Positions 40,793 to 49,526 are shown, numbered from the stretch's first letter. The stretch is 64,000 nt of DNA from Actinophytocola oryzae (GCF_004364325.1 NZ_SOCP01000013.1:124001-188000), one strand, 5' to 3'. Program-made: numbers and translations. The notes: generated from the letters alone by a model not told the origin.

Positions 40793-41556
40793 CACGTTTT
40801 CTACCGTAGTGGGCGTGAGATGGAGATACGATGCCCGGCCATCCACTTCACACGGATCATACATCGACTGGTAGGCGGGTCGGGGTCTGCGCTGGCCACG
40901 GCGGTGGGCGTTCTCGCGGAGGGGAGATGGCCCGAACCGAGGCCGGTGGGGGGCGAGGCGGCAGACAGAGGCGGGGAGACAGCGGGGCAGGCGGAGGGGG
41001 CGGCGGAGGGGCGCCCGAGTTGGGCGCCAGAGGTTGGGAGACGAAGGCTCTGGAAGGTTTGCGGTCGGCGAGCGAGGAGCGGGGGCGGGCGGGTCGGACG
41101 GGCGAAGGCGGCCAAAGCAGGCGAGGACGGGAAGCCGAACCGAGCGAGCCGAACCGAACCGAACCGAGCGAGCCGAACCGAGGTAGGTGGTCGGCCGGGC
41201 TCGGGGGGTCGGTGATCGGTTCGCGGCGGTCGAGGCCGAGGTGTGGGGCCGAAAGGTCGACCGGGTTGGTGGTGTGGAGCGCAGCTGGTTCGGGCGGAGC
41301 ATCCGAGCACCGGCTGATTTGCGAGGTGTCGTGGGTGGCCGAGTGACGATCGGGTGCTTGTCGGGCGAAGGGTTGAGGCGCTTCAGCATGCTTGCCAGCG
41401 CGGCTCAACAGCCCGCCGCGCGTGGTGTTCGCAGCCCTCCAGGGCTTCAACCGTGCCGACCGATCAGCCCACTCCACATGCCGGTCGCTCCCCCACCCCC
41501 GGGGCCCCACCCCGGCCCGGCCCCACCAGCCCAGCCGAGCACGCCAGACAGCCAAC
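40793..41556. other. Gene-free interval with strong purine strand bias
   Basis: About 760 bases between the small tat-operon gene and pafC. From about 40915 to 41200 the plus strand is extremely G/A-rich, so a leftward transcript would be C/U-rich. CCGAA-type repeats occupy 41134-41183. Open frames here are low-complexity, rich in Arg, Gly and Ser or Pro, and lack ribosome sites; I take them as non-coding. The promoter of the tat operon lies at its left end. No RNA gene was recognised. Confidence 0.6.
41134..41183. repeat. CCGAA tandem-repeat tract
   Basis: Fifty bases consist of units of GCCGAACC and GAACC, with the longer unit GAACCGAGCGAGCC occurring twice at 41137 and 41161. The repeats are too short and irregular for a CRISPR array. 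Slippage-prone sequence within the purine-biased stretch. Confidence 0.7.
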
Positions 41557-42522
41557 TCACCGATAGCGAGACAGAGCCGCCGCCGCCCGCTCCCGAACCG
41601 CCGACACCAACGGCTGCGGGCCCTCGACCACGACATCCCCGCCCAGCCCGAGAACAAGCCGCACCATCCACGACGGGTCCGCGTAACGCATCCAGACCCG
41701 CAGATGACCGTCCGCCAGCTCGGCCGCCTCCTCCATCGGGTAGTACTCCGACACCCACCGCGCGTCCGGGGCCAGCACCATCTGCGCCACCGGCTGCTCG
41801 GGCCTCGGCCGGAACAGGCCCGCCGTCGTGTCGGTCTGTTCCGCGTACGGAGGTGGGGCCGCTGCCTCCTCGAGTGCGACCACGTCGTCGATCCGGTCCA
41901 GACGGAACAGGCGCACACCCTCGGCCCTACGGCACCACGCCTCCAGATACGCGCGACCCTCCACGATGAGCATCCGCATCGGATCGACGGTCCGTTCGGT
42001 TATCTCGTCCTTCGACGCCGTGTAGTACGTCATCCGCAACGCCCTTCCCGCGCGCAGCGCCGACTGCACCACCTCTCGGGCCTTCGCCGTCGTCTTGCCC
42101 TCGCGCACGCCAAGGCCCACCGCCACGCCTGCCGGTTGCGCCTGTCCTGCCGCCGCCTCGATCTTGGCCACCGCGCGCCTGACCGCGTCGGCGTCGGCCA
42201 CGCCGGGGGCGTCCAGGAGCGTCCGCAGCGCTACCAGCAACGCCGTTGCCTCCGAGCCCGTCAGGCGCAGGGGTCTGCTCATGCCCGCGTCGAAGTTGAC
42301 CGACACCGTGCCGCCCTCGAAGGACAGGTCGATCAGGTCGCCCGGACCGTAGCCGGGCAGGCCGCACATCCACAGCAGCTCCAGGTCCTTGCGGAGCTGC
42401 TTGGCCGTCACGCCGAAGTCGGCCGCCGCCTCGTCGACCGCTATGCCCGGGCGGGCGATGAGGTACGGCACGAGCGCCAGCAGTCTCGGCAGGCGTTCCT
42501 GCGACGTGTGGTTCACGTTCAT
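41557..42522 (-). CDS. pafC: WYL-domain transcription regulator PafC
   Basis: A 321-residue protein: a winged helix (LLALVPYLIARPGIAVDEAA, residues about 10-70), a WYL domain with the conserved aromatic strand (LRMTYYTASKDEITERTVDP, LIVEGRAYLEAWCRRAEGVR) and a WCX C-terminal extension. PafB and PafC act together as activators of the RecA-independent DNA damage response in mycobacteria, adapting RNA polymerase to RecA-NDp promoters. Candidate promoters of that type occur in the proteasome region of this window. It overlaps pafB by 4 bp (ATGA). Confidence 0.93.
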   Translation of the reverse strand: MNVNHTSQERLPRLLALVPYLIARPGIAVDEAAADFGVTAKQLRKDLELLWMCGLPGYGPGDLIDLSFEGGTVSVNFDAGMSRPLRLTGSEATALLVALRTLLDAPGVADADAVRRAVAKIEAAAGQAQPAGVAVGLGVREGKTTAKAREVVQSALRAGRALRMTYYTASKDEITERTVDPMRMLIVEGRAYLEAWCRRAEGVRLFRLDRIDDVVALEEAAAPPPYAEQTDTTAGLFRPRPEQPVAQMVLAPDARWVSEYYPMEEAAELADGHLRVWMRYADPSWMVRLVLGLGGDVVVEGPQPLVSAVRERAAAALSRYR

Positions 42523-43490
42523 GTCACCTCCGCGACGGCCAGGAGGCGCTCGTGCACTGCCTTGCGCAGCACGTCCGGTTCGAGCACGACCGCGTCGGGG
42601 CCGTAGCCCGCGATCCAGCTCGCCGCCGAGTCGGTGTGCAGCACCTCCAGCTCGACCAGGTCGCCGCGTTCGCCGTCCATCTCGCTCTCGCCGACGACCT
42701 TCGCGCGTCTGCGTAGGCCCGAGGCCCGGTGTTCGGCCAGCCACAGGCGCACCGTGGACGTCTCGCTCGGCTCGTTGCTGCTGCTCGCCACGAACTTCAG
42801 CAGGTCGATCTCCTCCGGACGGCTCACGGTGCCCGGTCTGCCGAGGATGCGCACGTCGCCGACTATGCGGGACAGGCGGAAGCAGCGGGGTGCGCCTCGG
42901 TCGCGGTCGTGGCCGACCACGTACCAGCGGCCGCGCCACGACACCACGCCCCACGGTTCGAGGGTGCGGCCGCGCAGCTCGGCCGGGGACGGGCGACGGT
43001 AGTCGAAGCTGACGGCCTGGCCCGCCTGCACGGCGGCCAGCAGCGGTCCGAACGCCGGCTCCGTCGTACGGACCTTCGGCTCGACCACCGAGGGCACGCC
43101 CTGGTCGACGTCCACCCCAGCGGCGCGGAGCTTGAGCAGAGCGCCGTGTGCGGCGCCGGTCAGCTCCGGGGAGTCCCACAGCCGGACGGCCAGCGCGACG
43201 GCGGCCGCCTCGTCGGGCTCCAGCTCGATGTCGCCCAGCTCGTAGTCGCGGCGGGCGATACGGTAGCCGTCGACCTTGTCGAACGACCAGTTGCGGCCGA
43301 TCTCCAACGGGATCCCCAGCTCGCGCAGCTCGGTCTTGTCGCGTTCGAACATGCGGAAGAACGCGTCGTCATTGGGCGCGTCGGCATAGCCGGGAACAAT
43401 CTTGCGAATGCTCTCGGCAGGCAGGTACTGGCGCGTGGACAGCAGGCACAGCACCAGGTTCACGAGTCTTTCTGCGCGGACGACGGACAC
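42519..43490 (-). CDS. pafB: WYL-domain transcription regulator PafB
   Basis: A 323-residue partner of PafC with the same layout: an HTH beginning RAERLVNLVLCLLSTRQYLPA, a WYL domain (VSFDYRRPSPAELRGRTLEP, WGVVSWRGRWYVVGHD) and a WCX end. GTG 43490 is chosen because conserved sequence begins there, with TAGAGT a few bases upstream as -10, giving a very short leader. I found no RecA-NDp element in front of it. It is separated from pafA by some 7.5 kb, unlike in mycobacteria where the three are adjacent. Confidence 0.93.
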   Translation of the reverse strand: MSVVRAERLVNLVLCLLSTRQYLPAESIRKIVPGYADAPNDDAFFRMFERDKTELRELGIPLEIGRNWSFDKVDGYRIARRDYELGDIELEPDEAAAVALAVRLWDSPELTGAAHGALLKLRAAGVDVDQGVPSVVEPKVRTTEPAFGPLLAAVQAGQAVSFDYRRPSPAELRGRTLEPWGVVSWRGRWYVVGHDRDRGAPRCFRLSRIVGDVRILGRPGTVSRPEEIDLLKFVASSSNEPSETSTVRLWLAEHRASGLRRRAKVVGESEMDGERGDLVELEVLHTDSAASWIAGYGPDAVVLEPDVLRKAVHERLLAVAEVT

Positions 43491-43604
43491 GTTTCGAACT
43501 CTAGCCCGACTGGGTTGGGGGAGTCCCGTTGGCGCGCCAGGGAGTGCGGACGAAGGCTCCATTGACGTTTCGTTCCGCGCAGGGACGTAACTAGAGTGCC
43601 GTCC

Positions 43605-44213
43605 ATGGACCGGACCGGCCGGCCCCGCGACCCACACATCGACAACGCTGTCCTCGAGGCGACGAGCGACGTGTTGTCGCTGGTCGGGTACGCGCGGCTG
43701 ACGATGGAGGAGGTCGCGCGGCGCGCGGGCACGACCAAGCCCGCCGTCTACCGCCGGTGGCCGAACAGGCAGTTCCTCGTCCTGGACGCGCTCGTCAGGC
43801 GGCTCGGGTTGTCGGTGACGCGGGTGCCGGACAGCGGGTGCGTGGTGTGCGACCTCGTCGACGCGGTCGGTGTCTTCCAGACCGCCTACGGGCAGATGCC
43901 GCCGGGGGTGCTCGCGGCGCTCCTCGCGGACTGCACCGGACAGCCCGGGCTGCGGTCGAGGTTCATGACGAAGCTGTTCCACCCGCCTAGGGACACGGTC
44001 GGACGGGTGATCGACCGGGCGAAGGCACGCGGCGACCTCAGAGCCGACCTCGACGTGGAGTTGGCCGTCGACCTGCTGGGGTCGCTGGTCTACTGCCGGG
44101 CCCTGTTCGGCCACGGACCGGCGCAGGGAGAGACGCTGGTGGCGACGCTGTTGCGCGGGATGGCCGCGAACACCCGTGAGTCCACCGGCGACCACCAGCA
44201 CGCGCTCGACTGA
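43605..44213 (+). CDS. TetR family regulator
   Basis: A 202-residue repressor. The HTH is VLEATSDVLSLVGYARLTMEEVARRAGTTKPAVYRRW-like, a classical TetR_N form. The C-terminal ligand domain contains GVLAALLADCTGQPGLRSRF, seen in TetR_C_11-type regulators. ATG 43605 is preferred over GTG 43596 by homology. TTGACG at 43562 may be the -35. It is divergent from pafB, and its target is unknown; a 10-bp palindrome TGGCGCGCCA at 43530 is the only symmetric site nearby. Confidence 0.88.
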   Translation: MDRTGRPRDPHIDNAVLEATSDVLSLVGYARLTMEEVARRAGTTKPAVYRRWPNRQFLVLDALVRRLGLSVTRVPDSGCVVCDLVDAVGVFQTAYGQMPPGVLAALLADCTGQPGLRSRFMTKLFHPPRDTVGRVIDRAKARGDLRADLDVELAVDLLGSLVYCRALFGHGPAQGETLVATLLRGMAANTRESTGDHQHALD

Positions 44214-44331
44214 GCCGCGGAACCCCTCCACGGGGTGATATCGGTACCCCGGACAGGTGTCACAACGCTCCTCGGACGTCGATCGCTGCTTTGCTCCAGG
44301 GGAATTGATCACGCGTTCCCAGGAGGTCCCG

Positions 44332-45090
44332 ATGGCCGCTGAACTGGAAACTCTCGCCGGACTCCAGGTCGGCGCCGAGACGTCGACCAACTGGTGCGGC
44401 TATGTGATCACGGGCGAGGACGACGCGTTCCGCAGCGTGTCCGCGACCTGGCGGGTGCCGAGGGCGCTGGCCGGCCCGTCCGACGAGTACAACACCCTGG
44501 CGAGCATCTGGGTGGGGCTCAACGGATCCAGGATCTCCCCGGTCTGCCTCACCCAGGCCGGGTGCAACGTCAACGACTACAAGGAGCCGGACAACCCGCC
44601 GGCACCGGAGTACGGCGCCTGGTACGCGATGGAGGTGAACGGTCGGGTGGGCGCGACCGACCTCGGCGACGACTACGCGGCCCCCGCCGGCGACCGGCTC
44701 TCCTGCGCCATCACCTACCTCGGCGGGCTCGAGTTCGACATCCGGCTGCGCAACCTCACGCGGGGCTGGACCTACGACAAGGTCCACCACTACCCCACAG
44801 GCACCTCGCTGCCCGCCATGAACAGCGCGGAGATCATCGTCGAGGCGCCGGTGATGGCCGGGGTGCAGAAGATCGGCAAGCTGACGAACTTCGGCACCGT
44901 CGAGTTCGAGGACGTCAGGGTCAACGGCCTGCCGATCTCCCGGCTGAACGGGCAGGTCACCGGCGTGACCATGGTCGACGACACCGACGAGCCGCCCGAC
45001 GGGGACAACCTGCTGGCCTCTCCCGGCACGCTCGGCGACTCCTTCGCCGTCACCTGGCACAACCACGGCAGGATGCGCGACTACGACTGA
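44332..45090 (+). CDS. G1-type (eqolisin) peptidase-like protein
   Basis: A 252-residue beta-sandwich protein matching peptidase family G1/A4. The catalytic Gln is probable in WVGLNGSRISPVCLTQAG, and the catalytic Glu in MNSAEIIVEAP. The N-terminal STNWCGYVITG is the usual mature start of this family. No signal peptide follows the ATG at 44332, which has AGGAGG 6 bases upstream; the in-frame ATG 44257 does not add one either. Without a signal and pro-segment, export is unclear. It follows a tetR gene and precedes the FadR-type gene. Confidence 0.82.
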   Translation: MAAELETLAGLQVGAETSTNWCGYVITGEDDAFRSVSATWRVPRALAGPSDEYNTLASIWVGLNGSRISPVCLTQAGCNVNDYKEPDNPPAPEYGAWYAMEVNGRVGATDLGDDYAAPAGDRLSCAITYLGGLEFDIRLRNLTRGWTYDKVHHYPTGTSLPAMNSAEIIVEAPVMAGVQKIGKLTNFGTVEFEDVRVNGLPISRLNGQVTGVTMVDDTDEPPDGDNLLASPGTLGDSFAVTWHNHGRMRDYD

Positions 45091-45095
45091 CAGCC

Positions 45096-45122
45096 TGTGG
45101 ACAACTCCGCACCTGTGGACAG
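45096..45122. promoter_or_regulatory. Two DnaA-box-like nonamers
   Basis: TGTGGACAA (45096-45104) is the exact reverse complement of the actinobacterial DnaA box TTGTCCACA. TGTGGACAG (45114-45122) differs by one base, and the two are 18 bases apart in the same orientation. They lie directly upstream of the FadR-type operator. Too few for an origin; DnaA titration or control of the downstream gene is possible. Confidence 0.5.
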
Positions 45123-45139
45123 ATCTGGTCTGACCAATT
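45123..45139. promoter_or_regulatory. FadR-type operator
   Basis: ATCTGGTCTGACCAATT matches the Escherichia coli FadR consensus AACTGGTCNGACCAGTT at 14 of the 16 defined positions, with a perfect TGGTC/GACCA core. It overlaps TTGACC (45138-45143), the likely -35 of the FadR-family gene that starts at 45175, so autorepression is expected. Confidence 0.75.
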
Positions 45140-45174
45140 GACCTTTAGCATGGTTTGCAGGTACGACTTCTCCT

Positions 45175-45897
45175 ATGGCCCTGCAACCAGTTGCCCGGCG
45201 CTCTGTGCCGGATGAAGTCTTCGACCAGATCATCGACGACGTCGTCAGCGGTGAGTTCGCCCCCGGGGAGTCCCTGCCGAGCGAGAGAAAGCTCGCCGAG
45301 GTGCTCGGTGTCTCCAGACCGGCCGTGCGTGAGGCCCTCCAGCGGGTCGCGCAGGCGGGGCTCGTCGAGGTGCGTCAGGGAGATGCCACCACGGTCAGGG
45401 ACTACCGCCGCCACGCCAGTCTCGACCTGCTGCCCCGGCTCCTGCTGCCGCGTGGCGAGCTCGATCCCGCGGTGGCCCGCAGCGTGCTCGAGGCACGGCT
45501 GCTGATCGGCCCCAAGGTCGCGGCCATGGCGGCCGAGAAGGCAGGCACCCGCCTGGGGAACGCGCTGATGGAGTCCATCGCGGGGCTGGAGGGCGACGAG
45601 GACCCGGTCCTGCGGCAGCGGCACTCGCTCGTCTTCTGGGACCGCATCGTCGACGGCGCCGACTCGATCGTCTTCCGGCTGATGTTCAACAGCCTGCGTG
45701 CCTCCTACGAGCCCGCGCTCGCCGCGCTCGCGACCGTGATGGAGGCCGAGGTCGGCAAGGTCGAGATGTACCGGGCGGTCGCGGACGCGATCGTCGCGGG
45801 TGAGCCGGGCAGGGCCGGACGGGCGGCCGAGGAACTGCTCACGCCCGCCACCGAGGCGATGCTCGCCGCCATCCGCAAGCTCGAGGCGATGCCGTAG
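45175..45897 (+). CDS. FadR/GntR family regulator
   Basis: A 240-residue regulator. The GntR winged helix (SVPDEVFDQIIDDVVSGEF then LPSERKLAEVLGVSRPAVRE) is followed by a FadR_C/FCD-like all-helical ligand domain. A near-consensus FadR operator lies 36 bp upstream of the ATG. The fatty-acid hydroxylase gene starts 8 bp after the stop, so both are co-transcribed and the ligand may be a fatty acyl-CoA. Another FCD ligand such as an organic acid cannot be ruled out. Confidence 0.9.
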   Translation: MALQPVARRSVPDEVFDQIIDDVVSGEFAPGESLPSERKLAEVLGVSRPAVREALQRVAQAGLVEVRQGDATTVRDYRRHASLDLLPRLLLPRGELDPAVARSVLEARLLIGPKVAAMAAEKAGTRLGNALMESIAGLEGDEDPVLRQRHSLVFWDRIVDGADSIVFRLMFNSLRASYEPALAALATVMEAEVGKVEMYRAVADAIVAGEPGRAGRAAEELLTPATEAMLAAIRKLEAMP

Positions 45898-45905
45898 GGG
45901 GCGAC

Positions 45906-46595
45906 ATGAGCGAGGTTGACAGGCTCGCCAGGGAACGACTTCGTGCCGACGAGGCCAAACGCCGGTCGATCGGACTCGGGGATGCCGCACGCGACTTCTG
46001 GCGGCACCCCTCCCCCTGGCTGATCTCCGTCTTCCTGGTCGCGATCGGCGTGACACGGGTGGTCGTCGGGGACTGGCGGTGGTCGGACGCGGTGACACCG
46101 CTGGTCATGCTCGCCGTGTTCCCGTTCTTCGAGTGGGTCGTGCACGTGTGCGTCCTGCACTGGCGGCCCCGGCGGCTCGGACCGTTGACCGTCGACCCCC
46201 TGCTGTCACGCAAGCACCGTGAACACCACGTCGACCCACGGGACATCCCACTCGTCTTCATCCCGTGGCAGGTGTTCCTGTGGTTGCTGCCCGTGATCCT
46301 CGCGATCGGGCTGTTGCTCTTCCCCAGGGCGGGGCTCGGGCTCACGTTCATGACGGTCGTCGGGCTGCTGGGGATCGGGTACGAGTGGACGCACTACCTC
46401 ATCCACAGCGACTACCGGCCCCGCTCACGGCTCTACCGCGCGGTCTGGCGCAACCACCGCCTCCACCACTACAAGAACGAGCACTACTGGTTCACCGTCA
46501 CCACCTCGGGGACCGCTGACCGGGTGCTCGGGACCTACCCGGACGCACGGACCGTGGCGAACTCGCCGACCGCGCGGGAGCTGCACTCGTCCTAA
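45906..46595 (+). CDS. Fatty acid hydroxylase superfamily membrane protein
   Basis: A 229-residue di-iron membrane oxygenase. Membrane segments lie at about 37-55, 62-82, 118-138 and 145-165, and the histidine boxes are HVCVLH, KHREHHVDP, HYLIHSDY and NHRLHHYKNEHY. Such enzymes hydroxylate or desaturate fatty acids, sterols or carotenoids. It is translationally close to the FadR-type regulator (8 bp), supporting a fatty-acyl substrate. The last 4 bp overlap the convergent tetR gene. Confidence 0.9.
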   Translation: MSEVDRLARERLRADEAKRRSIGLGDAARDFWRHPSPWLISVFLVAIGVTRVVVGDWRWSDAVTPLVMLAVFPFFEWVVHVCVLHWRPRRLGPLTVDPLLSRKHREHHVDPRDIPLVFIPWQVFLWLLPVILAIGLLLFPRAGLGLTFMTVVGLLGIGYEWTHYLIHSDYRPRSRLYRAVWRNHRLHHYKNEHYWFTVTTSGTADRVLGTYPDARTVANSPTARELHSS

Positions 46596-47278
46596 CGCCT
46601 GGCGGTGAGCTGCTCGGACAGCAGCTTCTCCTGTTCCGGGGTCAGGCCGGTGCCCTTGAAGCCGTGGCCGAGAACGATCATGCTCCGCACGATCGTCTGG
46701 TCACGCATGTCCTCCGGCAGGTCCCGCAGCGGGCCGTCGAACAGCGTCGCAAGGCCGTGGATGGTCGACCACGCGACGAACTCCGCCATCGGGCGGCGCT
46801 CGCGGCTGAGGTAGCCGATCCTGACCAGCTCGTCCACCGCCGCGACCAACATCGTGAACGGGCCGCTGCCGTTGCGCTCCTCCGGCGGCGGCAGCACCAG
46901 GCTGTCCGGCGAGAACACCGTGCGGAACAGGCCGGGCTCGGCCAGCGCGAACGCGAGGTAGCCGCGGCCGATCGCGCCGAACCGGACCAGCGCGTCCTGG
47001 ACCGGGTCGCCCGTCGGCCGCGACCGCGCCTCGACCTCCACGCGCATCGTCTCCGTCAGCGCGTCGAGCGCGCGTTGTTTCGCCGCCGTCAGCAGCTCCT
47101 CGTGCCCCGCGAAGTGCCGGTACGCGGCCGTCGGCGTCACACCGGCCTCCCTCGCCGCCGCGCGGATCGTCACCGACCGCGGGCCACCCTTGGCCGCCAG
47201 TTCGGCGGCGGCCTCGATCAACGCGTTGCGCAGGTCGCCGTGGTGATAGCCGCGCTTGCCGGGCACCGAGGAGTCCAT
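46592..47278 (-). CDS. TetR family regulator of the MMPL exporter
   Basis: A 228-residue repressor with HTH YHHGDLRNALIEAAAELAAK and AREAGVTPTAAYRHFAGHEE, and a WHG-type C-terminal domain (GYLAFALAEPGLFRTVF, WSTIHGLATLFDGPL). The ATG at 47278 follows a region with an inverted repeat and direct repeats shared with the divergent MMPL gene. It should control that exporter, induced by its substrate. Confidence 0.9.
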   Translation of the reverse strand: MDSSVPGKRGYHHGDLRNALIEAAAELAAKGGPRSVTIRAAAREAGVTPTAAYRHFAGHEELLTAAKQRALDALTETMRVEVEARSRPTGDPVQDALVRFGAIGRGYLAFALAEPGLFRTVFSPDSLVLPPPEERNGSGPFTMLVAAVDELVRIGYLSRERRPMAEFVAWSTIHGLATLFDGPLRDLPEDMRDQTIVRSMIVLGHGFKGTGLTPEQEKLLSEQLTARR

Positions 47279-47282
47279 GAAC

Positions 47283-47335
47283 CGATGTTGACACCAGCTA
47301 ACATCGCGTGGCAAGTTAACAGACGACAAGTTTAC
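47283..47335. promoter_or_regulatory. Operator region between tetR and mmpL
   Basis: An inverted repeat with arms CGATGTT (47283-47289) and AACATCG (47300-47306) lies next to the tetR start. A direct repeat CAAGTTAAC (47312) and CAAGTTTAC (47327) follows with a 15-bp period. One or both are probably TetR sites controlling the divergent genes. Confidence 0.55.
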
Positions 47336-47366
47336 GCATGTACACATTAGTCGGAAAGGAGGCGCG

Positions 47367-49526
47367 GTGTTCGGACGAATCGGGCGGTTCTCCGCAACCC
47401 ACGCGCGCGGCGTCCTGGTGGTCACCCTGCTGGTGATGCTGGGTGCGGGCGCGCTGGGCGTCACCGCGTTCGGCAAGCTCGAGACCGACGGCGGCTTCGC
47501 CGACCCGGCAGCCGAGTCCAGCCAGGCCCAAGAGCTGGTCGAGCGGCAGTTCAGCGGTGAGACAGACGTCGTGTTCCTGGTCTCCCCCACCTCCGGCGAC
47601 GTCGACGACGAGGCCGGCCTGCGTGCCGGCGCCGAGCTCTCCGACGAGCTGGCCACCGACCCGGGGCTCACCAGGGTCGTCTCCTACTTCACGACCAGGG
47701 CGCCACAACTGCGGGCCGAGAACGGCCGCCACGCGCTCGTGGTCGGCAAGCTCACCGACAGCGGCGACGTCGAGAAGCTGCGCGAGACCTACGGCGGCGA
47801 CTCGGGTCCGCTGCGGGTCCGGATCGGCGGCGCGGGCGCGATCAGCGTCGACATCGGCGACCAGGTCGGCGGCGACCTCGCCGTCGCGGAGTCGATCGCG
47901 GTGCCGATCATCATGGTCCTGCTGGTGATCGCGTTCGGCAGCGTCGTGGCGGCGCTGCTCCCCCTCGCCGTCGGCGCGCTCGCGGTGCTCGGCACGTTCG
48001 CGTTGCTCGCCATCCTCGGGTCCGCCACCGACGTGTCGGTCTACGCGATCAACCTGACCACCGCGCTCGGCCTGGGCCTCGCCATCGACTACGCGCTGCT
48101 CATGGTGTCCCGCTTCCGCGAGGAGCTGGAGGCCGGCCACGACACCGTCGAGGCGGTCGTCCGCACGGTCCGCTCCGCGGGCCGGACCATCGTGTTCAGC
48201 GCGCTGACCGTCGCGGTGGCGCTGGGCGTGCTCATGGTGTTCCCGCTGTTCTTCCTGCGTTCCTTCGCCTACGCGGGCATCGGCGTGGTGGTCATCGCGA
48301 TGGCGAGCGCGATCATCGTGCTGCCCGCCCTGCTCGGGCTGCTCGGCAGGCGCGTCAACTCCCTGCGCCTGCCCTGGGTGAAGAAGACACCCGGGTCGGC
48401 GTCGGCGCTGTGGGCGCGGGTCGCGAAGGTGGTGCTGCGCAGGCCCGTGCTGACCGGGGTGCCGATGGTGCTCGTCCTGGCCCTGGCCGCGGTCCCGCTG
48501 CTCGGCGTCCAGTTCGGCACGCCGGACGACCGGGTGCTGACCACCGCCGCCGAGACCAGGTCGGTCGGCGACGTGCTGCGTGCCGACTTCCCCGACGACA
48601 ACGCCAAGGTGCTCGACGTGGTGACCCACGAGCCCGCGGGCACCAACGTCACCGGCGACTACGCGCTCGAGCTGTCGCGGCTGCCGGGCGTCGAGTCGGT
48701 GACCGCGAGCGTCGGCACGTTCGCCGACGGCCGCGCCACCGGGCCCGGCAACCCGAACTACGCCTCGGAGACCGGCCTGCAGCGGCTCGCCGTGCTCAGC
48801 GCGTACGACCCGCACTCGACCGAGGGCCAGGACCTGGTCGACACCGTGCGCGCGGCGCCGTCCGAGGGCCTCGACGTGTCCGTCGGCGGGGCCGCGGCGA
48901 CGCTCGTGGACAGCAAGGACGCGATCGGCAGCCGCCTGCCGCTGGCCGCCGGGCTCATCGCGATCAGCACGTTCGTCCTGCTGTTCCTGTTCTCCGGCAG
49001 CCTGCTCCAGCCGCTGCGGTCGCTGCTGTTCAACGTGCTCGGCCTGTCCGCGACGCTCGGCGTGCTAGTGCTGGTCTTCCAGGAGGGCTTTCTGTCGTCG
49101 TGGCTGGGCTTCACCCCGCAGCCGCTCGACACGGCGATGCTGGTGCTCTTCTTCTGCATCGTGTTCGGACTGTCGATGGACTACGAGGTGTTCGTGCTCA
49201 GCCGGATCAAGGAGGCACACGACAGCGGCGCGAGCATCGACGACTCGGTCACCCACGGGCTGTCACGCATCGGCCGGATCGTCACGATGGCCGCGGTGCT
49301 GCTGGCGGTGAACCTGCTGGCGTTCGGCACGAGCGGGGTCAGCTTCATCCAGATGTTCGGCATCGGCAGCGGCCTGGCCATCCTCGTGGACGCTACGCTG
49401 ATCCGGGGGATCCTCGTGCCACTGGGCATGCGGGTGATGGGCCGCGCGGCGTGGTGGTCGCCACCGTTCCTGCGCCGCCTGCACGAGCGGGTCGGGTTGC
49501 GCGAGGAGGAACGGGTGAACGCCTAG
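47367..49526 (+). CDS. MMPL family RND transporter
   Basis: A 719-residue exporter with the duplicated RND layout: membrane helices near 15-35, 176-335 (five helices) and 355-375, large extracytoplasmic loops, and a second set at about 525-690. The motif GLGLAIDYALLMVSRFREEL and its partner FGLSMDYEVFVLSRIKEA carry the proton-relay Asp-Tyr pairs. MMPL proteins move lipids, siderophores or drugs. It is divergent from its probable TetR repressor, and its 3' end overlaps the ArsR-type gene by 4 bp. Confidence 0.93.
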   Translation: MFGRIGRFSATHARGVLVVTLLVMLGAGALGVTAFGKLETDGGFADPAAESSQAQELVERQFSGETDVVFLVSPTSGDVDDEAGLRAGAELSDELATDPGLTRVVSYFTTRAPQLRAENGRHALVVGKLTDSGDVEKLRETYGGDSGPLRVRIGGAGAISVDIGDQVGGDLAVAESIAVPIIMVLLVIAFGSVVAALLPLAVGALAVLGTFALLAILGSATDVSVYAINLTTALGLGLAIDYALLMVSRFREELEAGHDTVEAVVRTVRSAGRTIVFSALTVAVALGVLMVFPLFFLRSFAYAGIGVVVIAMASAIIVLPALLGLLGRRVNSLRLPWVKKTPGSASALWARVAKVVLRRPVLTGVPMVLVLALAAVPLLGVQFGTPDDRVLTTAAETRSVGDVLRADFPDDNAKVLDVVTHEPAGTNVTGDYALELSRLPGVESVTASVGTFADGRATGPGNPNYASETGLQRLAVLSAYDPHSTEGQDLVDTVRAAPSEGLDVSVGGAAATLVDSKDAIGSRLPLAAGLIAISTFVLLFLFSGSLLQPLRSLLFNVLGLSATLGVLVLVFQEGFLSSWLGFTPQPLDTAMLVLFFCIVFGLSMDYEVFVLSRIKEAHDSGASIDDSVTHGLSRIGRIVTMAAVLLAVNLLAFGTSGVSFIQMFGIGSGLAILVDATLIRGILVPLGMRVMGRAAWWSPPFLRRLHERVGLREEERVNA

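Noticed and set aside
41134..41183. CRISPR-like repeat tract
   Set aside because: Repeat units are 5-14 bases without regular spacers and there are no cas genes.
40831..41969. Two plus-strand frames (171 and 260 codons) in the gene-poor stretch before pafC
   Set aside because: Low complexity, no ribosome site, no family; the second runs antisense into pafC.
43491..44390. Extension of the pafB frame upstream to 44390
   Set aside because: It overlaps the divergent tetR gene and adds no conserved sequence; PafB homology begins at GTG 43490.
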